Part shown: one piece after another, positions 35,597-38,649 of the stretch | Layout of the letters: each line of letters begins with the position of its first letter | Position numbering within the stretch: the stretch's first letter is position 1 | Virus record (IMG/VR): IMGVR_UViG_3300021364_000062 | Location: 1 to 38,649 of that record | Strand: one strand, 5' to 3' | Source of the DNA: a virus | DNA: 38,649 nt | Program-made: the position numbers and the translations under genes | Notes under the pieces: model-generated | Database searches by the model: none | Told to the model about the DNA's origin: nothing | The model's input: only the letters and a program-made list of their open reading frames with translations

Positions 35597-35604
35597 TATT
35601 TATA
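35597..35604 (-). promoter_or_regulatory. Perfect late promoter TATAAATA without a gene behind it
   Basis: TATAAATA on the minus strand is the exact T4 late consensus, but the nearest minus-strand protein gene starts 450 bp further on. It may drive a late non-coding RNA or a long leader. Confidence 0.5.
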
Positions 35605-35683
35605 CGACTTATTTTGTGTTTTTGAAATAACTCATAAGGTGCATAATTGTCTCAATTAAGTACATTCTCCCCTAAACATAGAA

Positions 35684-35716
35684 AGAGACCCCTTACAGGT
35701 CATTGTAGGGGTCTCT
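35684..35716 (-). terminator. Strong hairpin terminator after the 54-codon gene
   Basis: Stem AGAGACCCC + TACA pairing with TGTA + GGGGTCTCT around a 6-base loop, one bulged T, followed on the minus strand by TTCTATGTTT. It sits 28 bp after the stop of the 35744-35908 gene. The symmetric stem may also stop plus-strand RNA. Confidence 0.75.
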
Positions 35717-35743
35717 CAGAGAGTTTTATTGATTTATGAGTTT

Positions 35744-35908
35744 TTACCAATCAACATCAAAATCTTCTACATAAGCACTCACTTTTTCATTGGGTTCAAG
35801 TTTGAGTGTTTTCTCCCACTTAATTTGCCTCGGATTGAAGTCTTCCATGACCTCTAGATCCAATGTTACCCTTACCCGCCTTTTCTGTGCAATCTGATAA
35901 GAAACCAT
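35744..35908 (-). CDS. Small charged hypothetical, 54 aa
   Basis: MVSYQIAQKRRVRVTLDLEV, then MEDFNPRQIKWEKTLKLEPN, then EKVSAYVEDFDVDW. Basic N-terminal strand, acidic C terminus. It has the best expression signals of the accessory region: a Shine-Dalgarno GGAGGA 5 bases before ATG, a TTGACA-N17-TATGAT promoter 33 bp upstream and a strong terminator behind it. So it forms a complete one-gene unit, expected to be expressed early. The family is unknown to me in function, though I believe close relatives occur in cyanophages. Confidence 0.85.
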   Translation of the reverse strand: MVSYQIAQKRRVRVTLDLEVMEDFNPRQIKWEKTLKLEPNEKVSAYVEDFDVDW

Positions 35909-35940
35909 GAGAATCCTCCAAGTGTTTGTGTCTGAACTTA

Positions 35941-35969
35941 ATCATAAATCCCCTGGGCATTTATGTCAA
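35941..35969 (-). promoter_or_regulatory. Consensus sigma70 promoter TTGACA-N17-TATGAT
   Basis: Minus strand: TTGACA (35964-35969), 17-bp spacer, TATGAT (35941-35946). It fires towards the 35744-35908 gene. It is about 70 bp from a divergent consensus promoter. Confidence 0.8.
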
Positions 35970-35980
35970 GTGATTGATAG

Positions 35981-35988
35981 TATTTATT
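35981..35988 (-). promoter_or_regulatory. Possible late promoter AATAAATA
   Basis: AATAAATA on the minus strand upstream of the sigma70 promoter of the 54-codon gene; it could add late expression. Confidence 0.35.
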
Positions 35989-36041
35989 GGAATGTCTTAT
36001 GTTTTATGAGACTTTGTGGGGGTTTTCTGATCTTTGGGGGG

Positions 36042-36070
36042 TTGACATTTTAGAGTGCTTGTGTTATTAT
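36042..36070 (+). promoter_or_regulatory. Consensus sigma70 promoter TTGACA-N17-TATTAT (plus strand)
   Basis: TTGACA (36042-36047), 17-bp spacer, TATTAT (36065-36070), predicted start near 36077. It is the only strong promoter I found on the plus strand, and it points into the tandem array instead of a gene. Confidence 0.8.
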
Positions 36071-36076
36071 GGGCAG

Positions 36077-36308
36077 TCTAAGATCACAAGACTCTGAGAC
36101 ATTTAGAACAAGAACTCAAGACATTTAGAACAAGAACTCAAGACATTTAGAGAACATTTAGAACAAGAACTCAAGACATTTAGAACAAGAACTCAAGACA
36201 TTTAGAGAACATTTAGAACAAGAACTCGAGACATTTAGAGAACATTTAGAGAACATTTAGAACAAGAACTCAGGACATTTAGAACAAGAACTCGAGACAT
36301 TTAGATAC
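36077..36308 (+). ncRNA. Predicted repetitive non-coding RNA
   Basis: Inferred transcript from the promoter at 36042-36070 through the array. It has no open frame: the units contain TAG and are not multiples of three. No clear intrinsic terminator follows on the plus strand, so the 3' end is unknown and transcription might continue antisense to 36397-36582. Confidence 0.4.
36098..36308 (+). repeat. Tandem repeat array, 211 bp
   Basis: Built from two words: GACATTTAGA-type starts and AGAACAAGAACTC tails. I count twelve copies of CATTTAGA and seven of AGAACAAGAACTC, in full 22-bp units and shorter 11- and 13-bp units (CATTTAGAGAA). Only single-base changes occur (CTCAA, CTCGA, CTCAG). The units sum exactly to 211 bp with no spacers. 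Confidence 0.95.
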
Positions 36309-36309
36309 T

Positions 36310-36344
36310 TTTTCCACAGTAGTTGTGGAAAAACCTGTGGAAAA
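36310..36344. other. Three DnaA-box-like sites (TTTTCCACA)
   Basis: TTTTCCACA at 36310-36318, and its complement TGTGGAAAA at 36324-36332 and 36336-36344. The first two form a perfect inverted repeat with a 5-base gap. TTTTCCACA is, as I recall, the DnaA-box form of cyanobacterial origins. There is no T-tract behind the hairpin in either direction, so a terminator is less likely. Confidence 0.65.
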
Positions 36345-36396
36345 CAATACTTAAATAGATTTTTTAATACATTTTTAATTGTTTTTTAATTGTTTT

Positions 36397-36582
36397 TCAA
36401 ATATCAATCTCCCAATCATTATCTTTCAGAAGATTAACCCAAAAGTGATTCCTACCATTCATTGAAGTCAGAAAAACCTCATTACCTTTATTCTGTTCAA
36501 TAATACATTCAGGATTTGAATCCATCAGATTACTGAACCTGTTTTTTGCCTTTTTAGATTTTGGAGAAACAAATGCAATCAT
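36397..36582 (-). CDS. Small basic hypothetical, 61 aa
   Basis: MIAFVSPKSKKAKNRFSNLM, then DSNPECIIEQNKGNEVFLTS, then MNGRNHFWVNLLKDNDWEID. Alpha-beta, basic at the N terminus. The protein style (SPKSKKAKNRFSNLMD... FLTSMNGRNHFW) is a familiar one in T4-like cyanophages. ATG overlaps the stop of the upstream gene (ATGA), so the two are coupled. Downstream lies the DnaA-box/array region. Confidence 0.8.
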   Translation of the reverse strand: MIAFVSPKSKKAKNRFSNLMDSNPECIIEQNKGNEVFLTSMNGRNHFWVNLLKDNDWEIDI

Positions 36583-36770
36583 TTTGCAAACTGTTGTTGT
36601 TTGTTTTTATCAATTCCATTCCTACCACTACCAGTGGCAGCATAGAATCTAGATCTTGCACCACCAACTCGAGAACAAATAAGTTCAGACTTTTTGGGAA
36701 GACGAGTTGGAAGAACTGTTACAGTAAATTGACCAGAAGCAATGGCATGTTCAAGTTGAGTCTGAGTCAT
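36579..36770 (-). CDS. Small basic hypothetical, 63 aa
   Basis: MTQTQLEHAIASGQFTVTVL, then PTRLPKKSELICSRVGGARS, then RFYAATGSGRNGIDKNKQQQ. Strongly basic in the second half, so nucleic-acid binding is possible but unproven. The start follows cassette copy 7, with AGGA 12 bases before ATG. It overlaps the next gene by 4 bp. Confidence 0.78.
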   Translation of the reverse strand: MTQTQLEHAIASGQFTVTVLPTRLPKKSELICSRVGGARSRFYAATGSGRNGIDKNKQQQFAK

Positions 36771-36826
36771 AAGAAAATGAGTTCCTACACTAATAAGTCA
36801 ATCTGAAGGTTAGAGTGTTTTTAATT
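36771..36826 (-). repeat. Intergenic cassette copy 7 (divergent core)
   Basis: The left part (TTGACT, TTAGTGTAGGAACT) is conserved, but the core is altered (GAAGGTTAGAGTGTTTTTAATT). TCTGAA/TTCAGA still allows an outer hairpin. Confidence 0.75.
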
Positions 36827-36835
36827 CAGAAGGAA

Positions 36836-37285
36836 TCACCTCTGATAAAGATACCCACCAGACCAATCTGCATTCTCAAACAACCATTCACGATCTTTGA
36901 TAAGACGCAGATCATAACGAACACCTTTTGCAGGAGATTTCCAACTGGCAGACTTGTAGACTTCACCAGTCTTCTTATCAATGAAAGCATGAACAGATCG
37001 TGAACCATGAGCATTCATAATCACCTTATGATACTTACGACCAGACTCAAAAGTAAAGTCATAATCACACTGACCATTCTTCAGATCTTCGATACATGCT
37101 TCATGATAAGCAACATTATCAAGATCACGAAAAAGAGCTCTTTCGTGCAGTTTGATACTGTACTCAATGTAGTTTTGTTTGAGTGCATCACACAACATAT
37201 GACAATACTTTGTGACATTCAGTTGAACAGTGTTTCTTGCATCTTGAGATGCAACATAATCAGCAAAAGTCTGAGTCATGGTCAT
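36836..37285 (-). CDS. Conserved hypothetical, 149 aa
   Basis: MTMTQTFADYVASQDARNTV, then CHMLCDALKQNYIEYSIKLH, then CIEDLKNGQCDYDFTFESGR, KYHKVIMNAHGSRSVHAFID and KTGEVYKSASWKSPAKGVRY, ending DREWLFENADWSGGYLYQR. The block FIDKKTGEVYKSASWKSPAKGVRYDLR (in part) is one I recognise from many cyanophages, mostly unnamed. It has a helical N terminus and a beta-rich C terminus. Start at 37285 has AGGA 12 bases upstream from cassette copy 8; M3 is an alternative. Confidence 0.85.
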   Translation of the reverse strand: MTMTQTFADYVASQDARNTVQLNVTKYCHMLCDALKQNYIEYSIKLHERALFRDLDNVAYHEACIEDLKNGQCDYDFTFESGRKYHKVIMNAHGSRSVHAFIDKKTGEVYKSASWKSPAKGVRYDLRLIKDREWLFENADWSGGYLYQR

Positions 37286-37339
37286 AAAGAACTGAGTTCC
37301 TACACTACTAGGTCAATCTGGAGGTGAGTAACTTTAATT
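37286..37339 (-). repeat. Intergenic cassette copy 8
   Basis: Core at 37317-37339. It has the best outer hairpin: an 11-bp perfect stem TCTGGAGGTGA/TCACCTCCAGA, then TTGACC and TAGTGTAGGAACTC before the ATG. Confidence 0.85.
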
Positions 37340-37360
37340 CACCTCCAGAGTTTGTATCAA

Positions 37361-38041
37361 TCAGACCCCGCAGAGTTGTTTGTGCTGACTTCCTGATGCC
37401 TGACGGTTCAGTGATACATTGCTACCAACATCTGCTCCAGCAGTAGCACCAGCACCAGAAGCACCCCGGAATTTAGTGCTAGAATTGAAGCGCATTTTGC
37501 TCAGTGCAGTAACAACTGCTTGCTTATCTTCGTGAACACGATTCTCCTCTTTTTTCATCTCACGGAGACGATCAGCAACCTGAATTGCAAATGCTTTCTT
37601 GAAGTTAATCTTAAAAGATCGCTTCAGGTTAGCACCAGTCAGTTGAGCAATAATCTTCTCAGCAGAGTATGCCTTATCTGCCTCACGGTTCATAACATCA
37701 ACCAGGAACTCACTGTAAAGATTTACCTGAATCTGTTGAGCTTCACTACCAATCACTTGAATAGTTTTAGCACCATTGATGTCAGTTTTGACATATGCTT
37801 TTGCATCGTAAAACTTAGCAACAGCATTGACAATCTGAGCGAAAGCAACATCCATTTTTTTGAAAGATGCGAACTGTTCATCAACAGCAAGAACCTCTTT
37901 TGCTTCCTGCAAAGTGATACCATGCTTTGCGCACAGTTTATCAATCATTGCCGCAGCAGCAGATGCTTCACCATCAAAATCTGTGCTCTCTTGAAGTTTG
38001 AGCATCGACTTGATTTTGGCGATGACTTGTTGGCGATCCAT
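37361..38041 (-). CDS. DUF2786-like protein, 226 aa
   Basis: I chose ATG at 38041 (MDRQQVIAKIKSMLKLQEST), since the 13 upstream in-frame residues come from cassette copy 9. The N-terminal 20-65 pattern (KIKSMLKLQES...FDGEASAAAAMIDKLCAKHG) is the DUF2786 type: K-I/L-x-x-L-L-x-L-A-x-S, then an Ala-rich helix. The C terminus is Gly/Ala/Ser-rich (about 200-220) and ends CGV. The fold is a helical pair; the biological role is unknown. It is the largest accessory gene of this region. Confidence 0.82.
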   Translation of the reverse strand: MDRQQVIAKIKSMLKLQESTDFDGEASAAAAMIDKLCAKHGITLQEAKEVLAVDEQFASFKKMDVAFAQIVNAVAKFYDAKAYVKTDINGAKTIQVIGSEAQQIQVNLYSEFLVDVMNREADKAYSAEKIIAQLTGANLKRSFKINFKKAFAIQVADRLREMKKEENRVHEDKQAVVTALSKMRFNSSTKFRGASGAGATAGADVGSNVSLNRQASGSQHKQLCGV

Positions 38042-38103
38042 TTTGTTTGGTCTGGTTTGTTGCTTACACTGTAGGGTCAATCTGAAGGTGAGTAACTTTA
38101 ATT
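38042..38103 (-). repeat. Intergenic cassette copy 9
   Basis: Core at 38081-38103 (AAGGTGAGTAACTTTAATT) with TTGACC. The downstream part has diverged (ACAGTGTAAG instead of TAGTGTAGG), and AGGA is lost. Confidence 0.8.
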
Positions 38104-38108
38104 ACCCC

Positions 38109-38336
38109 TCAATCTGATGTATTCTCAAATCTATCAAGTTGAAGACTGATAAACATATCTCTCAGATTTTCTATTGCTGTTCGTCGTTGAACAATCTCAT
38201 TCTCTAATGGAAGATCATCAATTCCTGCATCATAAGGTGCCATGAGTTGATAAGATTCCATGGCATGAAGAAGTAAATCATTGATAATTTCATGTTGAAA
38301 CTCTGTAAGAGTCACAGTAATGTCATTTAGATTCAT
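38109..38336 (-). CDS. Small helical hypothetical, 75 aa
   Basis: MNLNDITVTLTEFQHEIIND, then LLLHAMESYQLMAPYDAGID, then DLPLENEIVQRRTAIENLRD. Helical, acidic, no membrane segment. The stop is followed by cassette copy 9, and the start lies 9 bp after the stop of the upstream paralogue B, so the two are probably co-transcribed. The function is unknown. Confidence 0.8.
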   Translation of the reverse strand: MNLNDITVTLTEFQHEIINDLLLHAMESYQLMAPYDAGIDDLPLENEIVQRRTAIENLRDMFISLQLDRFENTSD

Positions 38337-38345
38337 GAGTTTGTC

Positions 38346-38516
38346 TCAGTTAGAAGGAAAGTTTTTGCAGACAGCATCACACAAGGTTTTTACCAATTCT
38401 TGTTGATCTTCGTTATATTCATCACCCCAAGTATCATAAAAGAAACTTTCAATGATACAATCAATGTCTTCCATAAGTTGTTCACGTTGCATCAACATCT
38501 CAAGCTTGGCAGTCAT
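38346..38516 (-). CDS. Small helical hypothetical, paralogue B, 56 aa
   Basis: MTAKLEMLMQREQLMEDIDC, then IIESFFYDTWGDEYNEDQQE, then LVKTLCDAVCKNFPSN. It is a paralogue of the 34666-34836 gene with the same length and the same leader duplication. It is probably a helical protein. Start ATG 38516 is used for the same reason as in paralogue A. Confidence 0.78.
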   Translation of the reverse strand: MTAKLEMLMQREQLMEDIDCIIESFFYDTWGDEYNEDQQELVKTLCDAVCKNFPSN

Positions 38517-38520
38517 CAGA

Positions 38521-38598
38521 ATTGGAGCAAAGTAGCGAAGAAAGTGTAACAAATGGCGGTTGTAATAACCGCCAAGTTAGTGAAAGTCATTCAGGAAA
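38521..38598 (-). repeat. Duplicated leader with GGCGGTT hairpin, copy B
   Basis: Second copy of 34841-34918, with the same TGGCGGTT/AACCGCCA stem at 38554-38574. It lies behind the stop of the partial gene at the right edge. Confidence 0.8.
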
Positions 38599-38649
38599 GT
38601 TGAGAAACTTCAAGGTCAAACTCAGCATTATTCTTCTCACACTGGGCGA
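38591..38649 (-). CDS. C-terminal end of a gene cut by the right edge
   Basis: Eighteen codons and a TGA are visible, reading AQCEKNNAEFDLEVSQLS. The frame runs off the window. No identification is possible from this fragment. Confidence 0.55.
   Translation of the reverse strand, partial: AQCEKNNAEFDLEVSQLS

Larger units (their letters stand above)
35141..35743 (-). other. Non-coding region with promoters, hairpins and cassette
   Basis: No protein gene longer than about 25 codons fits on either strand. It holds a sigma70-like promoter (35214-35242), cassette copy 6 (core 35306-35328), a GATAAGATT/AATCTTATC hairpin (35378-35405), a weaker TTGACA-N16-TAAAAC promoter (35465-35492), a perfect TATAAATA late promoter (35597-35604) and a strong terminator (35684-35716). 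A 12-codon peptide (MMIQLNKKQVDS) precedes the 35378 hairpin on the minus strand. Confidence 0.6.
35909..36396. other. Divergent promoter, repeat array and DnaA-box region
   Basis: 488 bp without a protein gene. Order: minus-strand promoter (35941-35969), late-type AATAAATA (35981-35988), plus-strand promoter (36042-36070), tandem array (36098-36308), three DnaA-like boxes (36310-36344), then A/T-only-like DNA with T-runs to 36396. Candidate replication origin and/or non-coding RNA locus. Confidence 0.7.

Noticed and set aside
36098-36308. CRISPR array
   Set aside because: The units are contiguous with no unique spacers and variable unit lengths (11, 13, 22), so it is a tandem repeat array.
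36309-36333. Rho-independent terminator from the TTTTTCCACA/TGTGGAAAAA hairpin
   Set aside because: The stem is AT-rich at its base and is followed by A, not T, on both strands; a third TGTGGAAAA copy favours DnaA-box reading.
31421-38649. tRNA genes in the accessory region, common in cyanophages
   Set aside because: No cloverleaf with a TTCGANTC-like T-arm was found by reading; a tRNA scan would settle this.

Overview
The window looks like a segment of a T4-like myovirus of marine picocyanobacteria (a Synechococcus/Prochlorococcus cyanomyovirus). The evidence is the T4 virion gene order read on the minus strand (gp25, gp6, a giant protein at the gp7 position, gp8, a DUF4815-type giant protein, gp13, gp14, gp15, gp16). 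T4-type late promoters (NATAAATA) precede several units, and there are several small proteins I recognise from cyanomyoviruses. The DNA is AT-rich and every protein gene I can support is on the minus strand. These identifications come from recognising sequence, not from a search.

Region 1 (1-6079): packaging and neck. At the left edge is a truncated gene downstream of gp16. Its product carries an in-frame 243-residue intein (357-1085) between the conserved halves of a YP/SAYANGW motif. Next come gp16 (small terminase), gp15 (tail sheath stabiliser), gp14 and gp13 (neck) and two small genes. Region 2 (6082-28785): baseplate and fibre-like virion proteins. It contains two giant genes (2614 and 3638 codons), gp8, gp6 and gp25. 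At least three sequence modules recur across several of these proteins: a GSGYT-type repeat, an RGxxGTxxxxH module and a SWNxxTxxL module. This suggests a shared structural building kit.

Region 3 (28815-31111): conserved cyanophage genes of unknown function, a small basic protein, a GT-A-type glycosyltransferase and a tiny membrane protein. Region 4 (31421-38649): about twenty small accessory genes, mostly of unknown function (one DUF2786-like, one KTSC-like). Many are preceded by a near-identical intergenic cassette that folds as a hairpin and carries TTGAC. There are nine clear copies. The arrangement resembles the mobile promoter/stem-loop (PeSL) cassettes of T4-type phages. One small gene (31421-31600) lies between 30-bp inverted repeats that include its start and stop codons, so the cassette could invert without breaking the gene.

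The most unusual locus is 35909-36396, between divergent consensus sigma70-type promoters. The plus-strand promoter (TTGACA-N17-TATTAT) is the only strong plus-strand promoter I found. It reads into a 211-bp tandem array built from CATTTAGA and AGAACAAGAACTC units. The array is followed directly by three copies of TTTTCCACA, the cyanobacterial DnaA-box sequence, two of them as a perfect inverted repeat. I read it as a candidate phage replication origin and/or a repetitive non-coding RNA.
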